From Tanytarsus gracilentus (Eukaryota > Arthropoda > Insecta > Diptera > Chironomidae): a DNA stretch of 64,000 nucleotides. The notes under the pieces were generated by a model that worked only from the letters and a program-made list of their open reading frames with translations, searched no databases and had not been told where the DNA came from. Position 1 is the first letter of the stretch, and each line of letters opens with the position of its first letter. The stretch covers positions 1-64,000 of the forward strand of contig JAXRKN010000023.1 in the NCBI GenBank assembly GCA_038502055.1, read 5' to 3'. The translations under genes and the position numbers were made by a program. Positions 47,476 through 58,344 of this stretch are shown here, one piece after another.

Positions 47476-50079
47476 AAAATCTAAATCATTATTCAAATTA
47501 GTGTTTTTATGCTTCTCAATGAATCCGATCACCGTCAGAATCTCTAGTGAATTTCTTGGAGGATTTAATTAATTAAATTAGGAAACGGAACAAACCTACA
47601 TCAGCAATGATAATTAAATTAAAACGAAAATGATTGATTTAATATTCATGATCAAAAGAAAAATATTTTCTTTGGTTTTGTGATTATCAAGGAATGGACA
47701 CGGCAATTGAGATATAAAATTATTATTTGGAAGAAATGAAAATATTAACGCAATTTTGTCATCCAGACTCCAGAATATAGTTCCCCACTCTCTAACTTAG
47801 TTAATTTTTTATTTAATTCCAACATCAATACCAATAATTTTTTCTTAACATCAATTTTTATTGGATATTTTCCTCATTTATAATCAACATCAAAAAGAGA
47901 GCGGAGCTCTAACAGACACGAGAAAATTAAATTTTTCATTTTCCACTTCACTTTAATTCAATGAAGATTTTCTCCATTAACAATAAGCTTTTCTCATCTC
48001 TCAGTATTGAAATAAATTAAATTAACTTTCTCCATAATAATGTTAATTTGATATAATTGTAAAAAGTTTTCAAATTAACATTGATTATTTTTTGAGAGAC
48101 AGCAAAATTTATGAGACCGCATAAAAAGCTTGAAATCACGTCAGAAAAAACTGCCTCGAGCTCATTGAATAATAAACATTCGAGAGATTGAAAATATTTT
48201 GAATAGGTAAAGTGCCGTGAGGGAGGATAAACAATAAAACTGTAAAAGAACTTCCATGAACGATTGAAAATTCATGAAAGCAATTTAATAAAAATGTCGA
48301 ACATTTCGAAAAAAATAAATAAAATCATTTTCATGATGAAAAAGGTCAAAATTAAAGTTTTGTACTTCTTGTAAATTGTGTACCATTGGGTTAAAGTGCG
48401 CTAAATTCCTCCCCATCCAACAACCTCAATTTCCCACCTTTCTCTTAAGATTGTAGGCTTTTTTGGTGTTTAAACATAGAGAAAAAAAATCTAAACTTTG
48501 TAAGGTCGTGGGAGGGTTCAGGAGGGTTAGCGACAATTTTTTTGCAGATTCGAACTCAATATACTTGACTAGAATTCATCAAAAAAAATATGCAAAAAAT
48601 GATTTTCGCCTAGCACACGCGAATTTTACATTCTTTTTACAACCCTTTTTTACTCCTTTCGTGCCATTGCTAGAATGGAATTAGGATGTCGAAATATATG
48701 AAAAAGTTTAAAATGTTAGAGAAAAATCGAGTGTCTGAAGTTATCTGAATTCCGCATGATTAATGGTACAGTCGATTTATCACTCAATTTCCATTCAATC
48801 AATGACTTTGACTTTATGGCTTTTCTTTTGGGAATGTAAGAAAATTTATGGTTGTGAACTACCTTTATTATTCTGATAATTCTCAACAATAAGCTATTTA
48901 TATCGTGGATAATTAATGATGTCTTTTGAATGATTTAATTTTATTGATGTGTTCAAACTATTAAACTAAGTTAAATGAGTTTCCATTTCTGTTGAATCAT
49001 AAAATGTAACTGCCGATTTAAAAAAAGTATTAGAATGACAGTTGAAACCAGTTGTAAATTTATCCAGAATTTATCATATTCAAAAACTCATCAAATCTAA
49101 AATCATCTCAAATAATATTTTCATTGCTGAACTTCCATTTTTAGTTAATAAAGAACCCCAATAGTATTTTGTAAAATCCAAAAAAATAAGTTCATCAGTT
49201 TCCTCTTATTATTAACGATTTTATATTAATACATTAACTTCTTAATTTTCAAAAAATAGTTTCTTTTCTTGTATGGATTACGCTAAAAATAAAGCTTTTT
49301 GCCAATTTAAAGCTAAATTTGAATTTATAGCTTAAATGTTGACTAAATTTGCCTCTAACGCTGTCAGGATTTCGACCGAACATCTCTTTATAACGTATTT
49401 TTGAAAATTATGCTGCAATAAGGTTAAACTCTTTCAAAAAAATCTTATCGTCGAAACTATTTCAAAGCATTATTATTATTCACGCTGTGCATTTGTATTC
49501 ATTATACAAGGATGATGTGCAGTGTGTATGACTTATGAATATTCTATGTTGAAGTGAATAAGGAGGAACATTAAGAGTGCACAGCATAGTGATTACTTTA
49601 TCAATGCAAAAATTCCTCGCACATTGAAGAGTGGTAAAGAAATGTATTTAAAAGACGACGGCGTTGCTAAGAAGATTTCTGATGTATGATACATGTAAGT
49701 ATGACAAGTGCATCTTAATGTTCCCTACTCGTCTTCTCACTCCACTCATATGACAAATTGGATGTGAATAATTGATTACTACAAGAGTGAGGGGAGATGC
49801 AATGAAGAACAATCGTGAAAGCTTCAACGTTGACAATCTTAAAATGCCACGGGTAATATTTTATTAATTAAAAAAAAAAGAATTCTCTGCAGATTCAATT
49901 AGACGCAAAATTAATTAAACGGCTCCAGGCGATAAAAGTAATTTATGAGATACGAAAATTTAAATTTTTAATTTTTGAGCTTTGTTTTTAGAAAATAACG
50001 TAAGTACTAGTTTAAATGAATTTTTAAGCACACTTTCATCAGCATAAAATAGAAAAATGTTTTAATATGGAGAAGATTT

Positions 50080-50525
50080 TTCAAGGAAATTTTCTTGAAA
50101 AGATTTTTTAAGAGAAACCTTTCTTGGAGCCATGGAGAAGCTATGTAGAAGTTTTGTTAGGAGAAGTCTTTTTTGGGAAAACCATTTCCCATTTTGTTCT
50201 GTTTTTCACGGTGTTCCGTTTTCCATTAGGTTCCATTTTCCACTGTGCTCCGTTTTCCATCATATTCTATTTTCCTTTTTTCCATTTTAACACCCATGAC
50301 AATCGATCGCTGGTCCAATCACGAGTTCAACGATACCCATGAAGCCAAATTGTATGAAATATGGAAATTATCCGTAGCACGACCTATGGTCATGACCCAA
50401 AAAATGGGCTAAAGCCATAGAACTACCATCTGGCGAAAATCCGAAAATCTCTAGCTGGCTCATCAGCCGAGAACTCAAAGGAATAGATGGAAGGAAATGC
50501 GAGAAAAATGTGGGTTACGCTAAAA
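50080..50525 (+). repeat. Composite repeat joining three families
   Basis: In order: 50080-50185 is the reverse complement of 41765-41880 (GAGAAGCTATGTAGAAG type). 50195-50290 has five or six units of GTTCCATTTTCCACT type, seen in reverse at 29650-29770. 50310-50345 holds CACGAGTTCAACGATACCCA, shared with 29580 and 61717-62119. 50385-50525 holds CTAGCTGGCTCATC and ends GTGGGTTACGC, shared with family B. The order suggests one long element of which the other sites keep parts. Confidence 0.65.
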
Positions 50526-51789
50526 AGTTTATAATTATTCAGCTATTGAATTAAGCAAATTGGGCATCCATCAACAATCTCAACCATTAAAAATTAAAGA
50601 GAAAATTATAATATATATACTGTTTACTTTACATCTATGAAAAAATTTCCTAAGCAATTCTAAATCTTAATTAATTGCAATATCATGAAATTTCCATCAC
50701 ACTCTTTTCGGGAAATTTAAATGTCTAATGAAATTTTCTCATGAATTTTCAGTGGTTATAAATCAGATTAAAAGTTTGTTAATTACAAAGTTTCTGTATG
50801 TCTTCTTGGCAATCTTGAACAAAATTTTTTCAGACTTTATAGCTGATCTAAATTTGGTAGAGAAAGTTTTTGTCAAGTTTTACCGAGTTAATTAGACAAA
50901 GTTGCGTGCTAGAAAATTTTAAATCAAACAAAAACAATTTAGTTTCACCTTATGCCGTATGTATAGGATGATAATCATGTTTAATATGCTTGTTGTAGCG
51001 ATTTCACTATCTGTGCGTATTATGCATTAAACATGATTAATCAATTATCCTTGCCTACGTGCCATAATTGACTGGAGCAGATTTACTGTTTGTTCACTCG
51101 GAAATTTAAGCAAAAAGTTTTTCATACTTTTCTTTGGATTGTAAATATTTTTTGGTAAACAATCGTGAATTAGTAAAAATTTAAAAAAATGTTCTTAGAT
51201 TTTTTTGATACCTGAGAAAGTTAAATTTGATAATTTTATCATTTGAAGTGTTTAAACATGTTTAAAACTTTCAGCTGGTGTCTCGAATCAGTACAAATTC
51301 ATCATATTTCAATGCTAAAATTTACATAAATAAATATTTATCAAGCTCAGATTTCATACCCCCTTAAAACAATAATAGGCTTATTTTGAGTGATCGATGC
51401 ATGTTTACCAAGAAAAACACAATTGATATGCGATAATGTAATTGTCATAGAAATACTCCACCGCACATTGATTAGATTAATCGACGAGAAAATTTTCGTA
51501 ATTAGGCTTTATTTTGGATTAAAATTTAGGCGATTTAGAATAAACATAAATGCCATTTTCGTGTTGGGTTAAATGTGTATCAAGACCACATTTACACTCG
51601 AATTTCGCATTTATCGCATTTATGTTCTCATTAATCGAGCACGTAAGAGCTTTAAATACGTAAAACGTATGGTGTTATTTATCGCATCACGTCCTTTTAG
51701 TCTCTTTCGCTCTCTCAATAAATATATGAGTAATATCATTCATTACCTGATAAAATAAGTAAAAAAAATTTAACAACACTCCCTTCTCT

Positions 51790-52140
51790 TTGGACAACTA
51801 GGTATTTCGCACGGAAAAGTATTAAATAAAATAAAATCAGTAACATTTTCATTTTTATAATTTTGTTATTTTTTGTAAACTTAAACTAAATTTTGGTATT
51901 TGCTTTATCGCAACATATTAACATATGTATGCAATCTTGAATGAATTTAATATTGAATTTAAGATCAAAAATTTAAAGTACAAATTTTTCTGTTTATTTT
52001 TTTAAAACCGCTCCACTTCTTAATTTTTGATCTTAAATTCAATATTAAATTCATTAAGTATTCATCATATTTTAATATTTGCGATAAAAAATACAAAATT
52101 TATTTTAAGTAAAAATAAAAAATTATAAAATGTCAAAATT
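51790..52140. mobile_element. Family C inverted-repeat element, copy 2
   Basis: The left end is AACTAGGTATTTCGCACGGA. The arms pair through TTTAAGATCAAAAATTTAAA against TTAATTTTTGATCTTAAATT. The left half of the central hairpin is damaged, and the right terminus is degenerate and T-rich. Confidence 0.7.
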
Positions 52141-52599
52141 TTTTTTTTTTTTATGTTTATTTTTTTATTTTTTTTTTTTATAAATTTATTGTCTTAATTT
52201 GTAAAAAAATTACTTTTTGAAAATTGATGTATTTTATTATCCGAAATTTTAATTTCCCGTTATGATTGCTGTTTTATTGGTTCCAAAAGAATTAACTCTT
52301 TTAAAATTATTATTTTTTCATCTTTGTAAATGATTTTTGCACTTCTTCTCTCGTTATCTTTAATCTTGTCACAGTATGAAAATGAATTGGGGTCGAGTGG
52401 GCATGATTATCGAGGGAAGAGGGTGAGTGTAGTTGATGGTGTTGAAGTATTGGAGCCATTAAGAATTTTTTTTAAATATTTTTTGACCGTTTTTTTTTAA
52501 AAAATTGCTGTTGAAAGATATAGAGAAAGGAGTTGAGACGATTGTGTAGAAATAAGAGAAGAAAAAAATAAAATAATAAAAAATTTAACAACACTCCTT

Positions 52600-53013
52600 T
52601 TTTGTAAACTAGGTATTTTGGAGGAAAAGTATTAAATAAAATAAAATATAATTTTTGACATTTTTTAATTTTGTTATATTTTTTAACTTAAAACTAAATT
52701 TTGTATTTGCTTTATCGCAACATATTAAACATATGTATGCAATACTTGAATGAATTTAATATTGGAATTTAAGATCAAAAACTAGAGAAGTGGAGCGGTA
52801 TTTTTTCTTTTTGTTTTTAAACGCTCCACTTCTCAAATTTTTGATCTTAAATTCCAATATTAAATTATTCAAGTATTGATAATATTTTAATATGTTGCGA
52901 TAAAGTAAATACCAAAATTTAGTTTTAAGTTAAAAAGATATAACAAAATGTATAAAAATTAAAATATTTATGATTTTATTTTATTTAATACTTTTCGTGG
53001 AAATACCTAGTTG
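52600..53013. mobile_element. Family C inverted-repeat element, copy 3 (best preserved)
   Basis: The left end is AACTAGGTATTTTGGAGGAA and the right end in reverse complement is AACTAGGTATTTCCACGAAA. The arms of about 200 bp pair almost throughout, meeting at the hairpin GAGAAGTGGAGCGGTA / AAACGCTCCACTTCTC. The inverted repeat may reach further out (TTTAACAACACTCC type) to about 52568 and 53055. It has no coding capacity. Confidence 0.78.
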
Positions 53014-53783
53014 TAAAAGAGAAGAGTTTTTAAATTTTTTTACTTATTTTATTTAGTCCTTTTTCCAGATCAAATTTATTGTACTTAATTTGGTAACAAA
53101 AATTACTTTTTGAAAATTAAGCATGTCAATGTTTGAATTGATCGCGAGCAAGATTTTAATTTCACCGTTATGATTGACTGTTTTATTGGTTCCAACAAGA
53201 ATTAACTCTTTCTAAAATTATTATTTATTTCATCTTTGGTAACATGAATGATTTTGCACTTCTTCTCTCGTTGTCTTTAATCTTGTCACTGTATGAAAAT
53301 GAATTGGGGGTACGACAGTGAGAGCGCATTATTATCGAGGGAAGAGGGTGAGTGGTGAAGTTGATGGTGTTGAAGCGCATGTAAGAATTATTTTTTTAAA
53401 TATTTTTTGACCGTTTTTTTTACACAACATCTGTTGCTTCGCAACAGCTGTTGAGCAAGATCGTCACATAGAGAAGAGAGAGAGAAAAGATACGATTGTG
53501 TGGAAATAAGAGAGAAGGGAGAAAAATAGAGTTAGACACAAGAAATTTTTAAAAGTTATATTTCAAATTCTTAATTTACGTTACAAAAATTTCAAAAATA
53601 AGTATGTATTTAAAAAGTAAGTAAGGAAGTATATATTAAACCAATATTAAATAAGTATTTAAAAGTAAGAAGTATTGTAAGAAATTAATTAGTTTAATTG
53701 TTGAGGTCTGACACCTCTTTCCCAAAGAACATTTTCAGCGTCAAATTTATATTATTGGATTGTTCGCCATAAAAATTCGATTA

Positions 53784-53961
53784 TGTGTCGTCCATCCGAC
53801 GTAATTTACGCGTAATATTACATGGAAAATTACGTGTCAATTTATTCTGCGTAATTACGTGGAAATTACACGTAATAAAGTTACACGTAATTACGCGGAA
53901 TAAATTGACACGTAATATTCCGTGTAATATTACGCGTAAATTACGTCGGATGGATGACACA
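53784..53961. mobile_element. Near-perfect 178-bp palindrome built on TTACGCGTAA/TTACGTGTAA motifs
   Basis: The left arm starts TGTGTCGTCCATCCGACGTA and the right arm in reverse complement starts TGTGTCATCCATCCGACGTA. The arms pair for almost the whole length, around a centre of GTAATTACGTGGAAATTACA. Many TTACGTG/CACGTAA words recur within each arm. Open frames of over 100 codons run on both strands because of this symmetry and are not genes. It is a fold-back element or a deletion derivative of one. Confidence 0.8.
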
Positions 53962-53991
53962 AAGCGATTTAACTGGAGTAATGACAGTATG

Positions 53992-54020
53992 CTTTGTATT
54001 GATTTTTTATCAATACAAAG
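53992..54020. repeat. Short perfect hairpin beside the palindrome
   Basis: CTTTGTATTGAT, a 5-nt T loop, then ATCAATACAAAG: a 12-bp perfect stem starting 31 bp after the large palindrome ends. Confidence 0.8.
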
Positions 54021-54969
54021 AATGCAATGCCAATTTCTTTTTCTTTTTCTTTCTTTCTCGAGAACCTTTAACACATTAAAATCCCCGAAGACATTTTTAA
54101 TGTAATTCACATATTTAATAATTGAATGTTTGACTCGTGCTCTGAATGCTTCATACTATATGAATAACAGGTTTAGATTGAAACGAGCATATGCTTGAGC
54201 ATTAAGATTTTGAAGATGGCAAGAAGATTCCTAGAGCTTCAAAAAAAAATAAGCAAAATAAACCCTGGAAGGTTTTGTAGGAAATATTTAATTAGTTAAG
54301 TTTAAAATATGGTTATATTTTTTTTCTTTTAAGAAAGAATCCAATTTACAAGACCACACTCTGACGTCAAGAGAGTTTACAATTATAACAAATTAAATCC
54401 AATCAACATTATAAATTTTTTGTTCATTGATTTATCCACAAAAATCTTCTTTATTTTTCATGAATAGTTGTACAACAACCAAATTTTTCTTCTTCTTCTT
54501 ATTTACACTCGAACTTTCGAGCTTTCTCGTGCGTCTCTTGAGAGCTTCTAAAATATTTTTCGCTGAAAAGTTCCAATAAATTTATTACTCACTGAATAGG
54601 TTAATAATCGATAAAAGACAAGAAAATGTAGAACAATGGTATTGAAGATGTTACCGCACATTTTTCCCATGACCTTTTTTCTCTCGCGATGTGAGAACGA
54701 ATGGAAATTGCAAAAATATCATTTGGAATTTTTCATTCTTTATTACCTTCCATAATGATTTCAACAAGATGTAAAACTCCACAACGAAGCTTCTGAACGC
54801 AGCTAGATGTCGAAGATACTTTTAATTTTCATTTACACTGTAACCTTTTGTGATTGAAGAAATCCCTTGAGAAATCCTTTGAGAGATTTGTATTAAAGGG
54901 TTTTAAAATTTTTTGATTTTTAATTAACTCTTCAAGAAAAAAAAACTTTTCTTAACAAAACAATTTTTT

Positions 54970-55035
54970 TAAACAGGGTGGGGTTCAAAAACTGGTTTTG
55001 GAGGAATCCAAAATTATTATATAATGAAACTATAA
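54970..55035 (+). repeat. Fragment related to the element at 62160-62535
   Basis: GGTTCAAAAACTGGTTTTGG and GAGGAATCCAAAATTATTAT correspond to GGTCGAAAACAGGTTTTGGA and AAAATCCAAAATTAATATAT near 62480-62520. Confidence 0.6.
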
Positions 55036-55397
55036 AACACAATTTTATTTTTCATTAACCTAAAAATACCGCTCAAATTTTCTCGAAAGGTTTCCCACCT
55101 TAAAACACATTTTCAACTGCTTCAAGAACATAATCATATTTTATGCGCTTAAAATAACAACTTGACTGTGGTTTTCAATTTGCCAGCATGATGAAAATGG
55201 AAACTTTTCTGTCTTCACAGCCATCTAAAGACTAAAATGCTCGGAGGTAATCAGTTTTGAGTGTAAGAAATTATTATTGTGATGATTTGAGAATGCCTTC
55301 CAGCGTTATTCATCACCTTTTGTCGTGAGCGTTTCTTCAATGCACCAAAATAAAAATAAAGTCTCACTTAAAGTAAATTGCGAAAGTATTTTACTTG

Positions 55398-55414
55398 CTC
55401 TCTCTCTCTCTCTC
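55398..55414. repeat. (TC)n microsatellite
   Basis: A run of TC dinucleotides after TTTACTTGC, followed by ACTCTCATT. Confidence 0.8.
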
Positions 55415-56708
55415 ACTCTCATTTTATTTCATTTAATATTTTGTAGTTGAAATCGTAAAGACAAAATCATGCGTCAAGATATAAGTTTTAAAGCTTTTTC
55501 AAGAACAATCTCAGTACTTAAGATTTAGTCTACGAAATTTAGCTTGCAAGCCAATCTTTTTACAGCTTTGCCAAAAAGTTTCTAATAAATCCCCCACACA
55601 CAAACTACAGCAAAACGAGAGAAACTGTATGGCTAAACCTCATTAGTTGTGTAGTTGGCAGAATAAGTTTTTTTCATTTCTTAGCTCCTGGTGCTGTGTG
55701 GCCGAAATTTCAAAGCTATTATGGCCACATTAGTGCCAATTTTCTCATCCAGACAACAAAATGCTTTAAAACTTTTTGCTCGCAGTTGCTTTACTAAAAT
55801 TGTTCAAAACGTTGCTATTCTTCTGCTGGTTGAGTTGCTTCCTGTGGTGAGTAAAAGAGCAAAATTTGAAAACATTTTAGAATTTCATAACTTTCTTTTA
55901 TTAATTTAGATTAATTTAAAAAGCTTTAAACAATTTATAAACTTTTTTAAAAGATATTTAATATAATGTTAAAATTTGTAAAACTTTTAAGCTAAAAACT
56001 ATTTGTAATCTCAAGTGTCTAAATAAAAAATTCATTATTTTCCATCATCACGTAAATATTTACCACCTTACGCATTTTCCCTGCTTGTAAAAGATCACTG
56101 TACGATAATGATGGTATTTTGCTTCTCTCAAAGGAACAATCCACAGTGCTCGCTGCTGGCACACCTCCTCAAAATTTATGAACGATATTGCTATCATGTT
56201 TTAATAATCTCACTACAACTTTTGAATTTAAAAATTTTCTGTGTCAGAGTTTCATGTGGATGTTTTCGACAAAATCGAGAAGGGAAATTTACACAGCGCA
56301 CGGAAGAATGAAAACCAGTGATGCTGAAAAAATTTTAAAATTCACGAGAGAGTTTTGATAATTTTAGAATTAATACTTTCGTGGAATCAATTTCACTAAA
56401 GTTTTTCTTGAGCTTTTATTTTTGAAAGTTCTTCTTGGAAATTCAAGATGTAATTTCTATTAGTTTCCATTCTTCGATCTTAGAAAAATAATTTAATATT
56501 TAATTCTTAGAAAATTTTCATTTGTAAACTTCTGAAGTTTATCTGAGTCCTAAAAAAACACACACGCACGTTCGGTTAAAGAAAATAGGAAGTGAGAAGA
56601 AGCGCCTTCGACGCTTCATGAATAGCAAAAAGTTCTCTTAATGAGATACGCTAAAAATTGAAACGAGAAAAAAATGACATCGTAGGTTTCTCTAAGGAAG
56701 ACATCTTA

Positions 56709-56823
56709 ATAGAACAGCCTAAAACGAAAATGGAATGGAACTTATTAAAGGGCGGACACAGAATTTATCAATATAAACCATGACGATAAAATAAAATTCC
56801 AATACAACTTTAGGTTTTTTTGT
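56709..56823 (-). repeat. Dispersed repeat family D, shorter inverted copy
   Basis: ACAGCCTAAAACG at the left and AAAGGGCGGACACAGAATTT, CCATGACGATAAAATAAAAT and ACAACTTTAGGTTTTTTTGT to the right match 28041-28320 in reverse, with an internal deletion of about 150 bp. Confidence 0.75.
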
Positions 56824-57710
56824 GAGATAAATTTAATAATCGCTGATCACGTTGAACTCCAGTTTCACTCAGGATTTGATCTCGATGACGTTCTGTATCT
56901 CGCTGAAGACGAAATTGATGGCGATTTTCAATTTATGGATTTAAATAGTCATAAAATGTTATCATCATTGATAATGTGCAATTAAGCTTTTCACATATCA
57001 CTCGCAAGTTAAAATTGAGCTTGTGAGAGTAAACTTTCAACCTTGCGGTCGATATTTTTCCTTTTATTGATTTTTCGTGAAAATTTTATCGTTGTTTGGT
57101 CCTTGGCTTTCTTTTATTCCTTAATGTTCGTTCTCAATCGTGATATGATACATTTTGCCCGATAAATTGTGAATTTTTCATTATTTCTTTTCTTTTTTGC
57201 TTTGGCTTGTTACGAAGCCTATTGAAGTATCTAGAGAAGAAGAGAAATTTAGTGCGATGAAAAACTTTGTCCATGGGTTAAGCAATAAAAGAAAACTTCA
57301 TTATATAATGTAAAGTTGCTTCAAAAACTTTGAAGAAAGAAAAATGTTAATAAAAACTTTTTCCTCTTCGCAATGAACGAGTTTTTACGAATGGTAATAG
57401 AAGATGATGAATATTTGATCGCAAGAACGCTAGAATTGGTAAGGTTTATCATAAGTTCATCGAGTGAGCTTAAAGTTTGATAATTTTTTAAGAAGTTTAA
57501 ATTAAACCTAGTGAAAAATATTACAAAACAACTTTCTTCATTTTTCACACTCTCCAACGAGTCATCAACTCAATTTTTCAGTTTTAATTTAGCTAAAACT
57601 TTAAACAACTTTTTCACTTCTATTTAGATTCCTGAAATCTTCTGAAGATTTAATTTAATTAACTTCAATCTCAAAACACCACATTTTAATTCATTTAATG
57701 ATAATAACGA

Positions 57711-57920
57711 ATGGTCGTCTCGCAATTCTTACAACTTGGACAGACGTATACCAGCGTCCTTAATCTGGTTTTGCGTTGGTCACGCTGCGACTCAAGAATT
57801 GCCACTGGATGAATAAGGAAGAAAACCCTATGCATCCGGCGATAGAGTGGCGCCCATTCGTGTTCTATGTGAAGTAAGCAGGGAGCGGTGCCAAACGGAA
57901 AAAAAACGAAAGGCTGCTTT
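57711..57920 (+). repeat. Dispersed repeat family A, third copy
   Basis: CTCAAGAATTGCCACTGGAT, AACCCTATGCATCCGGCGAT and GTAAGCAGGGAGCGGTGCCA match 36280-36400. The 5' part is diverged. Confidence 0.75.
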
Positions 57921-58344
57921 TACTAAACACTTCTAAGCAAGAATGTTTTTTTGTATAATTTACAATAAAAAAGCGTCAAATAATTTTTTATCATCGTCAT
58001 CATTTAAAGACCTTATACAATTTTTTATTCAGTTTAATTTCAACTATTTATCACAATTGACCCATTCTTATACAATTTATACTTTACTTTGCTCCCTTTT
58101 ATGGCTTGAGCAGCTCCGTGGAACTTGATTGATGTCAGCTGGGAGAATCCTTAATAAAGACATTGACACGATTTTGAAGTGCAATTTTATAGTTTAATTC
58201 GTTGTTCTCTATTAGTGACTCCTCAATGCTTTTCTCATTATTACGCTTTTCTGTAATTAATCATCGCGCGTTAGTCATTCAGATTGATTTGAATTTGGCA
58301 GCGTGCGAAGGCGGAGATTAGTGGATATTTTTTTGTGGATTTAA

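Larger units (their letters stand above)
44517..51757. other. Intergenic repeat-bearing region
   Basis: About 7 kb with no supported gene. It has a CA microsatellite (46634), a 16-bp GC palindrome (46989), a family F copy (47340) and a composite repeat (50080-50525). The open frames at 48463-48684, 51390-51572 and 51573-51758 have no recognisable features. Confidence 0.55.
51769..53525. repeat. Tandem segmental duplication containing family C elements
   Basis: Unit 1 (about 51769-52566) and unit 2 (about 52567-53525) have the same order: a family C inverted-repeat element, then a unique segment with GGTTCCAA, AATTAACTCTTT, GCACTTCTTCTCTCGTT, ATCGAGGGAAGAGGGTGAGT and TTTTTTGACCG. Unit 1 is shorter through many one-base and short deletions spread along its length, and its right element arm passes into long T runs (52140-52190). 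It could be a real old duplication or an assembly artefact of two reads of the same locus. Confidence 0.7.
54030..58344. other. Intergenic region between the palindrome and the LRR gene
   Basis: About 4.3 kb without a convincing gene. It contains a fragment of the 62 kb element (54970-55035), a TC run (55398), a family D copy (56709) and a family A copy (57711). One open frame at 55685-55848 is flanked by an acceptor-like CTTAG and a donor-like GTGAGT, but its protein resembles nothing I know. If the LRR gene has a further 3' exon, it would lie in this region. Confidence 0.5.

Noticed and set aside
53781..54110. Open frames over 100 codons on both strands with matching sequence
   Set aside because: They mirror each other because the DNA is a palindrome. 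No domain or splice evidence supports either.
55685..55848. Possible internal exon (after CTTAG, before GTGAGT) with a hydrophobic C-terminal end
   Set aside because: The protein resembles nothing I know, no partner exons in phase were found nearby, and one open frame of this size is expected by chance.
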